A DNA stretch of 64,000 bases from JAGIBJ01 sp032119595 (lineage in GTDB: Bacteria > Actinomycetota > Thermoleophilia > Solirubrobacterales > Solirubrobacteraceae): NCBI GenBank assembly GCA_032119595.1, contig JAUMBQ010000009.1:87577-151576 (forward strand), written 5' to 3'. The number at the start of each line of letters is the position of its first letter. Positions within the stretch are counted from its first letter, which is position 1. Position numbers and translations under genes: made by a program. Shown here piece by piece: positions 17,361 to 27,532 of the stretch. The notes beneath the pieces are model-generated. The model was not told the DNA's origin and ran no database searches. It saw nothing but the letters and a program-made list of their open reading frames with translations.

Positions 17361-17921
17361 ATGGGTGATCCCGGAACCAAAGAAGTCTTGAGCCTCGCTG
17401 AACTGCAGGCCTCCGCGCGCCTGCGCACGGGCCGTAAGCACGTGCTGTCGCTCGTCGTGCAGAACCGGCCCGGTGTCCTGGTCCGGATCTCGGGGCTTTT
17501 CGCCCGGCGAGGCTTCAACATCAACTCGCTGTCCGTCGGCCCGACCGACGACGACAACAAGTCGCGCATCACGATCACGATCGACGGTGCGAACCATCCG
17601 ATCGACCAGGTCACCAAGCAGCTCCACAAGCTGGTGAACGTCCTGAAGATTCGCGACCTGGAGCCCGAAGACACGGTCGCGCGTGAACTCGCGCTCTTCA
17701 AGGTCGGCGTCGAAAACGGCGCGGGCCGCGCCGAGGTGCTGCAGATCTGCAACATCTTCCGCGGCAAGGTCGTCGACATCACCAAGCGCTCGCTCGTGAT
17801 CGAAGTCACCGGCACGCCGGAGAAGATCGAAGCCTTGGAGGAGATGCTCCTCCCGTTCGGCCTCATCGAGATGATGCGCACCGGCGAGATTGCCATCTCC
17901 CGCGGCAGAGACGAAACCTAA
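17361..17921 (+). CDS. ilvN: Acetolactate synthase, small (regulatory) subunit
   Basis: 186 residues with the two-part layout of IlvN: an N-terminal ACT domain (KHVLSLVVQNRPGVLVRISG, GFNINSLSVGPT) and a C-terminal ALS_ss_C domain. It confers valine feedback inhibition on IlvB and raises its activity. It is co-transcribed with ilvB, and a hairpin lies 20 bases after the stop. About 25 residues precede the ACT domain, slightly longer than the E. coli protein. Confidence 0.96.
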   Translation: MGDPGTKEVLSLAELQASARLRTGRKHVLSLVVQNRPGVLVRISGLFARRGFNINSLSVGPTDDDNKSRITITIDGANHPIDQVTKQLHKLVNVLKIRDLEPEDTVARELALFKVGVENGAGRAEVLQICNIFRGKVVDITKRSLVIEVTGTPEKIEALEEMLLPFGLIEMMRTGEIAISRGRDET

Positions 17922-17941
17922 ACCAGCCTCGCCTGGTGGTT

Positions 17942-17976
17942 CGAGGGCCGGTCGCAGCGATGCGGCCGGCCCCTCG
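17942..17976 (+). terminator. Terminator after ilvBN
   Basis: CGAGGGCCGG pairs with CCGGCCCCTCG with one bulged base. A smaller ACCAG/CTGGT hairpin precedes it near 17922. There is no marked U-run. Confidence 0.6.
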
Positions 17977-18049
17977 TTCGTTCGGCCACCGTGTCGCATG
18001 GCACGCCGATCTGGCCGGGTCGGGCCGACCACCGAGTGGGCCAATCGCG

Positions 18050-18055
18050 TAGGTT
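18050..18055 (+). promoter_or_regulatory. -10-like box of menF
   Basis: TAGGTT ends seven bases before the ATG at 18063, predicting a leaderless transcript. Confidence 0.5.
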
Positions 18056-18062
18056 CGAACGT

Positions 18063-19508
18063 ATGAGTCGTGACGTGCTCACGCATCGCCCGGATCGGCC
18101 ACTCACCCTCGACGCACCGTCGCTCGGGCGGCTCCGCGATCGCGTCCAGCGCGCCTGCGAGCGCAAACAGGGCGAACCGATCCTCGTGTCGGCCACGTCA
18201 CGTGTCGACCTGCCCGCGTCCCTCGGCGACCTCCTTCGGGGCGGGGCGCTCGCTGGCGCACCCTGGGCGCTGATCGAGCAGCCCGACCGGCATGAACGCG
18301 GCATCCTTGCGCTCGGCGCCGCGACGAGCGTGGCGATCGGATCGCAGGCGGGCAGCCGCTTTACCAGCCTTGCCGACCGTTGGCACCAGCTGGCCTCCTC
18401 GGCGATGGCTGACGCCCCCGACGGCGTTCCGGGCGCCGGGCTCGTCCTCATCGGCGGAATGGCCTTCTCGCCGGGCGGTGGCACGAGCTCGACCTGGAAT
18501 GGCTTCGGCGGCGGCGACATGGTGGTCCCTTCGGTCACCATCGCGATGTACGACGGCAAAGCCGCGCTCACGGTGACCGCGCTCGTCGCGCCCGGCGCCG
18601 ACCCGACCGAACTCCTCGCCGAGGCGCAGCTCGCCACGGCGCTCCTCGTCCCCGAGCCGCCCGCCCCCGCCGACCCGTTCCTCGGCGGACCGGACGTCCG
18701 CTCGGTCCTCGCGGCCGATCACTTCACCGAAGCCGTCGCTCGCGGCGTCGCCCGGATCCAGGATGGCGCGCTCAGCAAAATCGTCCTTGCTCGCGAAATC
18801 GAGGTGCAGAGTCAGCAGGCCTGGGACGTCCCTCACGTGCTCGGCCGCCTCGGCGAACGCTTCCCGGCCTGCTTCATCTTCGGATTCGGACGCGGAGACG
18901 GAGCGATGGTTGGTGCCAGCCCCGAGCTGCTGCTGCGGCGCGACGGCCAGCGCGTGGAAACCGTCGCGCTGGCCGGTTCCACCCGGCGCTCCGACGACCC
19001 AAGCGTCGACGAGCATCTCGCAGGGCAGCTCATGCTCTCCACGAAGGACCGGTCGGAGCACGACCTGGTCGTCGACCGCATCGTGCGCACCCTCGGCCCG
19101 CACGCCCTCTGGGTCACCGCTCCGACGGAGCCGCAGATCGCGAGCGTCGCCAACGTCCACCACCTCGCGACACCGATCCGCGCGCAGCTCGACGGGCGCG
19201 CCCGACTGCTCGATCTCGTCGGCGCCCTTCATCCGACCCCCGCCGTCGGCGGCGAGCCCAACGCGGCCGCGCTCGCCGCGATTCCGGGGTTGGAAGGCAT
19301 CGACCGCGGCTGGTACGCCGGACCGCTCGGCTGGATTGACCGCAGCGGCGACGGCGAGTTCTTCGTCGGGCTGCGCAGCGGCGTGATCCGCGGCGACCGC
19401 GCCCGCCTGTTTGCGGGCGTGGGGGTCGTCGGGGCGTCCGACCCGGCCTCGGAACTCGCCGAGACCGAACTCAAGCTCGAGGCGATGCTCTCCGCGCTGC
19501 GTCCCTAG
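18063..19508 (+). CDS. menF: Isochorismate synthase
   Basis: 481 residues. Chorismate-utilising enzyme that makes isochorismate, the entry into menaquinone synthesis. The C-terminal catalytic half has LSKIVLAREIEV, GASPELLLRR, VALAGSTRRSDDP, STKDRSEHDLVVD and LHPTPAVGGEPN, as in MenF/EntC. An anthranilate synthase is unlikely given these motifs and the men neighbours. ATG 18063 is chosen because a -10-like box lies exactly upstream; the in-frame ATG at 17991 would extend the protein through the ilvN terminator region. It converges on menD, with six bases between the two stops. Confidence 0.93.
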   Translation: MSRDVLTHRPDRPLTLDAPSLGRLRDRVQRACERKQGEPILVSATSRVDLPASLGDLLRGGALAGAPWALIEQPDRHERGILALGAATSVAIGSQAGSRFTSLADRWHQLASSAMADAPDGVPGAGLVLIGGMAFSPGGGTSSTWNGFGGGDMVVPSVTIAMYDGKAALTVTALVAPGADPTELLAEAQLATALLVPEPPAPADPFLGGPDVRSVLAADHFTEAVARGVARIQDGALSKIVLAREIEVQSQQAWDVPHVLGRLGERFPACFIFGFGRGDGAMVGASPELLLRRDGQRVETVALAGSTRRSDDPSVDEHLAGQLMLSTKDRSEHDLVVDRIVRTLGPHALWVTAPTEPQIASVANVHHLATPIRAQLDGRARLLDLVGALHPTPAVGGEPNAAALAAIPGLEGIDRGWYAGPLGWIDRSGDGEFFVGLRSGVIRGDRARLFAGVGVVGASDPASELAETELKLEAMLSALRP

Positions 19509-19514
19509 CGGCGT

Positions 19515-21266
19515 TCACGCTGGAGCGGCGCGACTCGCGGCGGGGCCCACGATGACTTCGATGAGGCGCGGGCGATCGGCCGGAAGCGCCAACGCGGCCT
19601 GAAGAGCGCCGACCGTGGTCGGTCGCAGATGTTCGAGCCCGTGGAGCGCAGCGAGGTGCGAAAGGTCGAGGCCGTGCGGCGTCGCAATGCGCTCTTCGAA
19701 GGCCGAGCCGGCATGGGATGCGACGTCGAGGCGCTCGAAGATCCGGCCGCCGTCGTTGTTCACGACGACGATCTGGAGCGGCAGGCCGAGGCGCGACGCG
19801 CCGGCGAGTCCGCCTTGGTCGTAGAGGAGCGTGAGATCGCCGACGTACGCCACGACATGCGCGGCCGACCGGGGACTCGCGGCGAGCGCACCAAAGGCGG
19901 TGGAGATTACGCCGTCGATGCCGTTCGCGCCGCGGTTGCTCAGGACACGAGGGGGGCTGGAGACGCTTGGTGCCCACCGCTCAAGCATCCTGATCGGCAG
20001 CGATGCACCGACGACCAGGGTCGAGTCGCTCGTGAGCGATGTGGCCAAGGTCCGCGCGACCAACGACTCGGTCAGCGCCGTGTGGGCTGTTGCTCCCAGG
20101 ATGGCCTGCGCGCGAGGATCCTCCAGGGCGGCGCCTTCGGCCTCACTCCAGCGCTGGGTCCAGCCAGCTTCGCTCACGCCGGCGGCGTCATCGGTGATGC
20201 CTTCGCGGGCAGCGCCCACCGCCGTGCCGAGCGCGCGGATGAGGCGGCCGGGGTCACCGAGGAGCCAGTGGCTGGCCGCCGAATCCGGGTCGGACCAGAC
20301 GGCCTCAGGCGTGAGCAGCACCTGGCGGGCACTCGACGCGGTCGTCGCGAGCCAGTGGCGCAGCGGCTTGCTGACGGGCAGATCGCCGACACGAAGGACC
20401 ATGTCAGGCACGAGGGCCCGGCCGCTCGGGGCGTCGATGAAGAGGTCGTACGCCGATGGTGCGAGTGGGCCGCGGCGCGCGCCGCTCATCGGGTCGGCGA
20501 TCAGGGGCCAGTTGAGCAGACTGGCGAGCCGGGGGAGGAGCGCAGGGAGTTCAGACGAGCGCTCGCTGCGGCCGGCGACGATCACGCCGCGCTGCGCGGT
20601 CATGCAGCGTGCGGCGAGGTCGGCGATCAGCGGTGCGTCGACGCCCTGCGCGCGATCGACCGCGAGCCACGGCTGGCCAACCGAGCGGCCAGGGCCGAGC
20701 GGGCGATGGGTGCCGGGCGACGTCAGCGGCTCACGGAGCGGCAGGTTGATCTGGACCGGCCCGGGGCGGCCGGTGGCCCCGTTGGTCGCGGCGAGCGCAC
20801 GGCAGGCCGTCGCGCGTACCCAGTGCTCGCGTTCCACGGTCGCGTCGTCGAGGTCGGCCTCCACGATCCAGCGGCACACGGAGTCCAGGGCCCGCAGCTG
20901 ATCGATCGTCTGGCCGGCGCCGAGATCCCGCAGTTCTGGTGGGCGATCGCCGGTCAGCAGGAGCAACGGCACGCCGGCCTCGTGGGCCTCGGTCGCGGCG
21001 GGCAGGAGGTTGCTCACGGCGGTGCCGGAGGTGGTCGTCACGACGGCCGGGGCGCCAGTCGCCTTGGCGAGGCCGAGCGCGAAGAATCCCGCGGAGCGTT
21101 CGTCGACGACCGACCAGCACGTGATGCGTGGATCGGCGTCCAGGGCGAGCACAATCGGCGCGTTGCGCGAACCGGGGCACAGCACGGCATGGCGGACCCC
21201 GCTGCAGGCGAGTTCCTCCACGAGCGCGGCGAGCAGCGGCAGATGGGGCGGGGTAGAAGGCGGCAT
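19515..21266 (-). CDS. menD: SEPHCHC synthase (MenD)
   Basis: 583 residues. Thiamine-diphosphate enzyme joining isochorismate and 2-oxoglutarate, the first committed step to menaquinone. The N-terminal AVLCPGSRNAPIVLAL and FFALGLAKATGAPAV and the C-terminal cofactor segment VGDLTLLYDQGGL are visible. The start at 21266 (MPPSTPPHLPLL) is preferred over 21356 because the extra 30 residues are Arg/Pro-rich and would overlap menH; TACGAC at 21272-21277 lies just upstream. It is divergent from menH, and the pair may share a regulatory region at 21267-21364. Confidence 0.95.
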   Translation of the reverse strand: MPPSTPPHLPLLAALVEELACSGVRHAVLCPGSRNAPIVLALDADPRITCWSVVDERSAGFFALGLAKATGAPAVVTTTSGTAVSNLLPAATEAHEAGVPLLLLTGDRPPELRDLGAGQTIDQLRALDSVCRWIVEADLDDATVEREHWVRATACRALAATNGATGRPGPVQINLPLREPLTSPGTHRPLGPGRSVGQPWLAVDRAQGVDAPLIADLAARCMTAQRGVIVAGRSERSSELPALLPRLASLLNWPLIADPMSGARRGPLAPSAYDLFIDAPSGRALVPDMVLRVGDLPVSKPLRHWLATTASSARQVLLTPEAVWSDPDSAASHWLLGDPGRLIRALGTAVGAAREGITDDAAGVSEAGWTQRWSEAEGAALEDPRAQAILGATAHTALTESLVARTLATSLTSDSTLVVGASLPIRMLERWAPSVSSPPRVLSNRGANGIDGVISTAFGALAASPRSAAHVVAYVGDLTLLYDQGGLAGASRLGLPLQIVVVNNDGGRIFERLDVASHAGSAFEERIATPHGLDLSHLAALHGLEHLRPTTVGALQAALALPADRPRLIEVIVGPAASRAAPA

Positions 21267-21364
21267 CGAAAGTCGTACGGGCGGGCGCGTGCGTGGGACG
21301 CGTCCGCCAGGCCTGGGGCAGCGGCATCGCGTGGAGACGACGGCTGCCGTCATCATGACGCCTC

Positions 21365-22132
21365 GTGCCCGATCCGCTCGTCCTCCTTCACGGCTTCACG
21401 CAGACCGGCGCCTCCTGGGATGGCGTTCGCGAACACCTGAGGCTCGGCGATCGCCCCGTGATCACGCCCGATCAGCGCGGCCACGGCACCGCGAGCGAGG
21501 TGCGCCCGATTCTGCTTCCAGCCATGGCGGCCGACGCGATGGCTGCGGCGAACGAGCCTTCGGAGGGCAACGGCAAACCGGCGCTTGGCGGCCGCTTGGC
21601 GCTCGGTGGGTATTCCATGGGTGGGCGGGCTGCTCTGCTCGCGGCGCAGGCGTCGCCCGGACGCGTTTCGCACCTCGCGTTGATCTCCACGACGGCCGGC
21701 ATCGAGGACGACGAGGAACGCGCCGCCCGTGCGGCCGCCGACGCGCAGCTGGCGCACGAGCTTGAGGGGCTCGACATCGAGACGCTCGCGCAGCGATGGG
21801 CGGCGCAGCCGCTGTTTGCGGGCCAGCCGGCCGAGGTCGCCGCCGCGGCCCACGCTGACCGGCTGCGCAACACACCCGCTGGCCTCGCCGCCTCGCTGCG
21901 TGGCGCCGGGACCGGGCGGATGGGCTCGCTCTGGGCCGGACTATCCGGCCTGACCATGCCGACCCTCGTCCTGGTCGGCGAGCGCGACGAGAAGTTCCGC
22001 GCGATCGGTGAGCGCCTCGCGGCCGCGCTGCCGGATGCCGACTTCGTCGTGGTTCCGGGTGCAGGGCATCAACTGCCGCTTGAGGCGCCTGCGGCCGTCG
22101 CCGCCGAGCTGGAACGCCTCCTGGAGCGCTGA
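21365..22132 (+). CDS. menH: 2-succinyl-6-hydroxy-2,4-cyclohexadiene-1-carboxylate synthase (MenH-like alpha/beta hydrolase)
   Basis: 255 residues with the alpha/beta-hydrolase layout: oxyanion motif LLHGFTQTG, nucleophile elbow GGYSMGG (Ser), and a late acid-His pair near LVGERDEKFR and GAGHQLPLE. MenH eliminates pyruvate from the MenD product. The family assignment rests on the start SWDGVREHL, the DQRGHG segment and the men genes on both sides; alone it could be any esterase-like hydrolase. The GTG start lies 98 bases from menD. The next gene follows after two bases. Confidence 0.85.
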   Translation: MPDPLVLLHGFTQTGASWDGVREHLRLGDRPVITPDQRGHGTASEVRPILLPAMAADAMAAANEPSEGNGKPALGGRLALGGYSMGGRAALLAAQASPGRVSHLALISTTAGIEDDEERAARAAADAQLAHELEGLDIETLAQRWAAQPLFAGQPAEVAAAAHADRLRNTPAGLAASLRGAGTGRMGSLWAGLSGLTMPTLVLVGERDEKFRAIGERLAAALPDADFVVVPGAGHQLPLEAPAAVAAELERLLER

Positions 22133-22134
22133 GC

Positions 22135-22437
22135 ATGCTCGTCGAGGTCACCCGGCACGCCGAAGACCGGTATCGCCAGCGCGTTCGCGGCACCCTGGAC
22201 GCGCGCGTCGAAATCGCCGGCCGCGTCTCGCGCGCCTACGCCGCCGGCCGCGTCGAGGAGGGCCCGCGGCACGAGGTGCTCGTGCGCGACCGCCAGCTCC
22301 CGGGCCTGATCTTCGTGTGCCGCGCCGAGCAGGGCAGCCTCATCGTGATCACCCTCTGGGAAGACGACGACGCAGCCGCCCGCGTCCCAAAGCGCTTCAC
22401 CGACGCCCTCCGCCCGGACGAACCCCGCGGCGAATAG
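22135..22437 (+). CDS. Small conserved-looking protein, possibly DUF4258-like
   Basis: 100 residues, starting two bases after menH and probably co-transcribed with it. The N-terminal TRHAEDRYRQRV resembles the H-x-x-x-R-x-x-x-R start of DUF4258 proteins, a fold related to small RNA-binding or toxin-like domains. The match is by eye and weak. There are no membrane segments or cysteine clusters apart from a single Cys. No antitoxin-like partner is adjacent, so a toxin role is not supported. Confidence 0.6.
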   Translation: MLVEVTRHAEDRYRQRVRGTLDARVEIAGRVSRAYAAGRVEEGPRHEVLVRDRQLPGLIFVCRAEQGSLIVITLWEDDDAAARVPKRFTDALRPDEPRGE

Positions 22438-22536
22438 CGCTGGCGCCGGCGCCTCCGGCTCTGGCTCCGGTTCGTCGTGGGCGGTGTTGGCTCGGCATCC
22501 GCCCGGGTTCTCAGCCGATGACGCTCGCGACGGCGG

Positions 22537-23736
22537 TCAGAGCAGGCCGGGGCCGCGCGGTACCGCGATGCGTCCCGCGACGGGCGTCAGGCGCGTGGCC
22601 AGCTCGGCAAGTTCGGGGGCGTTGTCGAGGTCGAGGGCTTCGAGGGTTGCGAGGCCAAGCGGCCGCTCGATGCCGAGCGCCGCCGCGGCGTGGACGGCGG
22701 CGGCGATCCCCAGCGGTCCGTCGAAGGTCGAAGCCAACGCCACCTGCACGCCCGCGATCTGGGCGAGCGACGCGCGCACGAGCAGCGGTCCGACGCCACC
22801 GGTGCGGGCGAGCTTGAGTTCGACGACGTCCGGTCCTCGCGTGATGGCGCCGGGCTCGCGGTCGGCCGTCTCGTCGACCGTCAGTTCCACCTTGATCTTG
22901 GCCGCGTTCAGCGCCGCCTTGAGGAACGGCCACGCGTCGCCGCCGGAGACCGGCTCCTCCGCGGCATCGATGGCGATCGGGCGTGCGGTCAGCCGGCGCA
23001 GTGCGTCGACGGCCTCGTCGACCGACCAGGCCCCGTTCGCGTCGACCTTGATCCGCGCCTTCGGACCAGCCGCCTCCCGCACCGCCGCGACGCGAGCCAC
23101 GTCCCCGTCGATATCGGCTGGACTCGTTGTGCCGGCACGGTGCGCTTGGTTCAAGGGAGCGCTGGCTCGGCTAGCCGCGTGGTCACCGTCCGCTCGGTCT
23201 GAAGGAGCGCCGGACTGGCCAGCCGCGCCGGACTCAGCTCGCCGCAAGCCCACCTTCACCTTGAAGGCGGTGAAACCGTCCGCCACAGCGTCGGCCGCCA
23301 CATGCCCCGCATCGGCTGCCGAGACGCCCCCGATCGTGCGATGCACCGCGATCGAATCGAGCGAGCTGCCCGCAAGGAGGTCGGCGACCGGTTTGCCGTC
23401 GAGGCGCCCGGCACGGTCCCACATCGCGAGGTCGATCGCCGCGAGCGCTTGGGCGCAGTCGGTGGTCGCCGTCAAGCGGTCGAGCAGGACGTGGCCCGGT
23501 GCGTGCTCGTCGAGCCGCGCGAGTTCGGCGGCGAGCGCCTGGAGCGCCGAGCGGCAAGCGTCGTCGGAGACCCCGTCGTAGGCCTCAAGCGGGGCGGCCT
23601 CGCCACGGCCGATCACGCCATCAGCTCCGACCAGCTCGACCACGAACAGTCGGCGGCGATCAAGAACGCCCCAGCTCGTCGGAAGCGGAGTCCGAAACCC
23701 GACGACGTGCTCGGCGATGGAGAGCTGGAGCGCCAT
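22537..23736 (-). CDS. menC: o-Succinylbenzoate synthase
   Basis: 399 residues. Enolase-superfamily dehydratase making o-succinylbenzoate in menaquinone synthesis. The catalytic lysine motif KVKVG lies near residue 168, and the metal-site region DANGAWSVDEAVDAL follows. Between them sits an unusual Ala/Ser/Gly/Asp-rich stretch of about 45 residues, from RRAESGAAG to SPADIDG, absent from the normal barrel, where these elements are close together. It is in frame and probably forms a disordered surface loop. Reverse strand in the order menC, menA, menB. TAGCGG at 23746-23751 is a possible -10 box nine bases before the ATG. Confidence 0.92.
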   Translation of the reverse strand: MALQLSIAEHVVGFRTPLPTSWGVLDRRRLFVVELVGADGVIGRGEAAPLEAYDGVSDDACRSALQALAAELARLDEHAPGHVLLDRLTATTDCAQALAAIDLAMWDRAGRLDGKPVADLLAGSSLDSIAVHRTIGGVSAADAGHVAADAVADGFTAFKVKVGLRRAESGAAGQSGAPSDRADGDHAASRASAPLNQAHRAGTTSPADIDGDVARVAAVREAAGPKARIKVDANGAWSVDEAVDALRRLTARPIAIDAAEEPVSGGDAWPFLKAALNAAKIKVELTVDETADREPGAITRGPDVVELKLARTGGVGPLLVRASLAQIAGVQVALASTFDGPLGIAAAVHAAAALGIERPLGLATLEALDLDNAPELAELATRLTPVAGRIAVPRGPGLL

Positions 23737-23778
23737 TCGCGACGCCCGCTAGCGAATCGATGCCGCCGCGGCGGTCAT

Positions 23779-24657
23779 CTAGATCAGGATCCCGGCCGAC
23801 AGCAGTACGCAGAACACGAGCTCGAGCTGCGCCGTCCCGCCGAGGGCGCCGTTGAGCGTGGGACCGTCGTGGTGCCTGCGCACGATGCCGTTCCAGCGCA
23901 GGGCGAGCGGCGCCGAGAGCCAGGCCAGCAGCGGCCACGGCGACTCGTGCGCGAACGCCACCGCCAGGACCGCTGTGTAAGCGAGCACGAGCATCGCGGT
24001 GTAGAGATCGCGGCCGCGCTCGGGCCCGAGTCGCACGGCGAGCGTGTTCTTTCCGACGCGCGCGTCGGTTTCCCGGTCGCGCACGTTGTTGACGACGAGC
24101 ACCGCGGCGGCAAGTGCACCGACCGGAATCGACGCCAGGATCGCGACCGTCGGCCACCTCTCAAGCTGCGCAAATGCGGACCCGGCCACGGCGACGACGC
24201 CGAAGAACAGGAACACGAACACCTCGCCGAGCCCCGCGTAGCCGTACGGCTTCGGGCCGCCGGTGTACAGCACGCCGGCGATGATCGACGCCACACCGAT
24301 CACGAGCAGCTCCCAGCCGGCCACCGCGATCAGGTACGCGCCGAACGCGACCGCGATGCCGAACGAGATCCAGATCGCGTAGAGCACGTGCTGCGGAGGC
24401 ACGAGCCCACCGGCCGTCACGCGCACCGGACCAAGGCGGTCGTCGGTGTCGGCGCCGCGGCGGGCATCGGAATAGTCGTTGGCGAGGTTCGTTCCGATCT
24501 GGATGAACAGGGCGCCCATCAGCGCGCAGAAGAAGCGCAGGAAGCCAAAGCCGCTCGCGGCGATCGCGACCGACGTACCGACGAACACGGGCGCCGCCGC
24601 CGCGGGCAGCGTGCGCAGGCGCGCGGCGAGGATCCAGGTGCGAAGGGCGGGCGGCAT
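23779..24657 (-). CDS. menA: 1,4-dihydroxy-2-naphthoate polyprenyltransferase
   Basis: 292 residues, a UbiA-superfamily integral membrane protein with eight or nine hydrophobic helices. It attaches the isoprenoid tail to 1,4-dihydroxy-2-naphthoate. The first Asp-rich diphosphate-binding motif is NDYSDARRGADTDD (near 60-73), and the second region is NNVRDRETDARVGKNTLAVR, typical of MenA. It lies between menC and menB on the same strand. Confidence 0.95.
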   Translation of the reverse strand: MPPALRTWILAARLRTLPAAAAPVFVGTSVAIAASGFGFLRFFCALMGALFIQIGTNLANDYSDARRGADTDDRLGPVRVTAGGLVPPQHVLYAIWISFGIAVAFGAYLIAVAGWELLVIGVASIIAGVLYTGGPKPYGYAGLGEVFVFLFFGVVAVAGSAFAQLERWPTVAILASIPVGALAAAVLVVNNVRDRETDARVGKNTLAVRLGPERGRDLYTAMLVLAYTAVLAVAFAHESPWPLLAWLSAPLALRWNGIVRRHHDGPTLNGALGGTAQLELVFCVLLSAGILI

Positions 24658-24730
24658 GGCGGTCAGTCTTCCAGGCGAGCCGGAACACGTCGTTCCGGCT
24701 GTCGAGGCGGTGGTGGGTGGCGGCGGTCGC

Positions 24731-25582
24731 TCAGGCGCGGTGCGGGAACCGCGAGAAGTCCGGCTTACGCTTCTCCTTGTACGCGTCGCGGCCCTCGCGG
24801 GCCTCTTCGCTGCCGTAGAAGAGAAGGTTGGCGTCGTGCGCGAGTTGCTGGATGCCGGCGAGGCCGTCCTCGTCGGCGTTGAAGCTGGCCTTCAGGAGGC
24901 GAAGCGCAAACGGGGAGAGTTCGAGCATGCGGTGGCACCAGGCGACGGTCTCCTCCTCAAGCCGCTCAACAGGCACGACGGTGTTCACGAGGCCCCAGTC
25001 CAGGGCGGTCTTGGCGTCGTACTGGCGGCACAGGAACCACACTTCCTTGGCGCGCTTCTGGCCAATCTGACGCGACAGGATGCTCGCGCCGAACCCGCCG
25101 TCGAACGAGCCGACTTCCGGTCCGGTCTGCCCGAAGCGGGCATTGTCGGCGGCGATCGTGAGGTCGCAGACGAGATGCAGCACGTGGCCGCCACCGATCG
25201 CGAACCCCGCGACCATCGCCACGACGGGCTTTGGCAGGCGCCGGATCTGCATGTGGAGGTCGGTGATGTGGAACCGGCCGACGGACGCGCCGCCGGGCGT
25301 GCGCTGCGGGTCGTTCGGGTCGGTGAGGTAACCGGCGTCGCCGCGAACGCTCTGGTCGCCGCCCGAGCAGAAGGCCAGGGCGCCTTCGCCGGTGAAGATG
25401 ATCACGCCGACAGACGTGTCCTCGCGGGCCAGGTTGAACGCCTGCGACAGCTCGATCACCGTCTGCGGGCGGAACGCGTTGCGCTTCTCTGGGCGGTCGA
25501 TCGTGATCTTGGCGATCCCATCGCCGCTCAGCTCGTAGCGGATGTCTTCGAACTCGGCGGCTGAGGTCCACGTGGTCGGCAT
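24731..25582 (-). CDS. menB: 1,4-dihydroxy-2-naphthoyl-CoA synthase
   Basis: 283 residues, crotonase family. It cyclises o-succinylbenzoyl-CoA to 1,4-dihydroxy-2-naphthoyl-CoA. Visible signatures are ITIDRPEKRNAFRPQT, CSGGDQSVRG (oxyanion region), GGGHVLHLVCDLTIA, and FGQTGPEVGSFDGGFG with the C-terminal FSRFPHRA tail characteristic of MenB. ATG 25582 is chosen because TAGCCT (25591-25596 on this strand) sits eight bases upstream; the longer frame would run through the palindromic repeats. Confidence 0.96.
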   Translation of the reverse strand: MPTTWTSAAEFEDIRYELSGDGIAKITIDRPEKRNAFRPQTVIELSQAFNLAREDTSVGVIIFTGEGALAFCSGGDQSVRGDAGYLTDPNDPQRTPGGASVGRFHITDLHMQIRRLPKPVVAMVAGFAIGGGHVLHLVCDLTIAADNARFGQTGPEVGSFDGGFGASILSRQIGQKRAKEVWFLCRQYDAKTALDWGLVNTVVPVERLEEETVAWCHRMLELSPFALRLLKASFNADEDGLAGIQQLAHDANLLFYGSEEAREGRDAYKEKRKPDFSRFPHRA

Positions 25583-25590
25583 GGGCGGGA

Positions 25591-25596
25591 AGGCTA
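25591..25596 (-). promoter_or_regulatory. -10-like box of menB
   Basis: TAGCCT on the reverse strand, eight bases before the ATG. Predicts a leaderless or two-base-leader mRNA. Confidence 0.5.
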
Positions 25597-25651
25597 TCCG
25601 CGTCGCAGCGCCAGCGGCGCGACGACACCAGCTCCCCGACCCACCAAAGCG

Positions 25652-25699
25652 GTGAGCGGCCAGAATGTGTTGCCCTGACGACAGATTTTGGCCGTTCAC
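25652..25699 (+). repeat. 48-nt palindromic repeat, copy A
   Basis: GTGAGCGGCCAGAAT pairs with ATTTTGGCCGTTCAC; the two non-identical positions become G-U pairs in RNA. Inside are a one-base mismatch, a five-pair stem (TGTTG/CGACA) and the loop CCCTGA. It lies in the menB-menE divergent region. Copy B follows at a period of 82 bases, and a third copy lies at 38123. Confidence 0.85.
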
Positions 25700-25733
25700 G
25701 CTCTGGCCCGGCGCTGAGCGGCCCGCCAAGGCG

Positions 25734-25781
25734 GTGAGCGGCCAGAATGTGTTGCCCTGACGACAGATTTTGGCCGTTCAC
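25734..25781 (+). repeat. 48-nt palindromic repeat, copy B
   Basis: Identical to copy A over the 48-nt core, with the flanks GCG and GCTCTGGC also shared. It ends 21 bases before the menE -10-like box. Confidence 0.85.
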
Positions 25782-25802
25782 GCTCTGGCTGGCTGGTCGG
25801 CC

Positions 25803-25808
25803 TAGGGT
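25803..25808 (+). promoter_or_regulatory. -10-like box of menE
   Basis: TAGGGT ends seven bases before GTG 25816 and is the reason that GTG is preferred over 25807 or 25810. Confidence 0.5.
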
Positions 25809-25815
25809 GGTGCGG

Positions 25816-27420
<1,605 letters not shown>

Positions 27421-27519
27421 AGCCCGGCCTGCCGCTGCGTAGCCGCGCGGCCCGGCGCTGGTTTGAGACCCCACCCAACGCTGCGCCGATGCCCCCGCCC
27501 AGTACGGCGCTCGGCCCGG

Positions 27520-27525
27520 TACCCT
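27520..27525 (+). promoter_or_regulatory. -10-like box of metF
   Basis: TACCCT ends seven bases before the metF ATG. The predicted +1 is at or next to the start codon. Confidence 0.5.
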
Positions 27526-27532
27526 TCCTTCG

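Noticed and set aside
22135..22437. Toxin of a toxin-antitoxin pair
   Set aside because: The resemblance to DUF4258 is weak and no antitoxin-like neighbour exists; it looks co-transcribed with menH.
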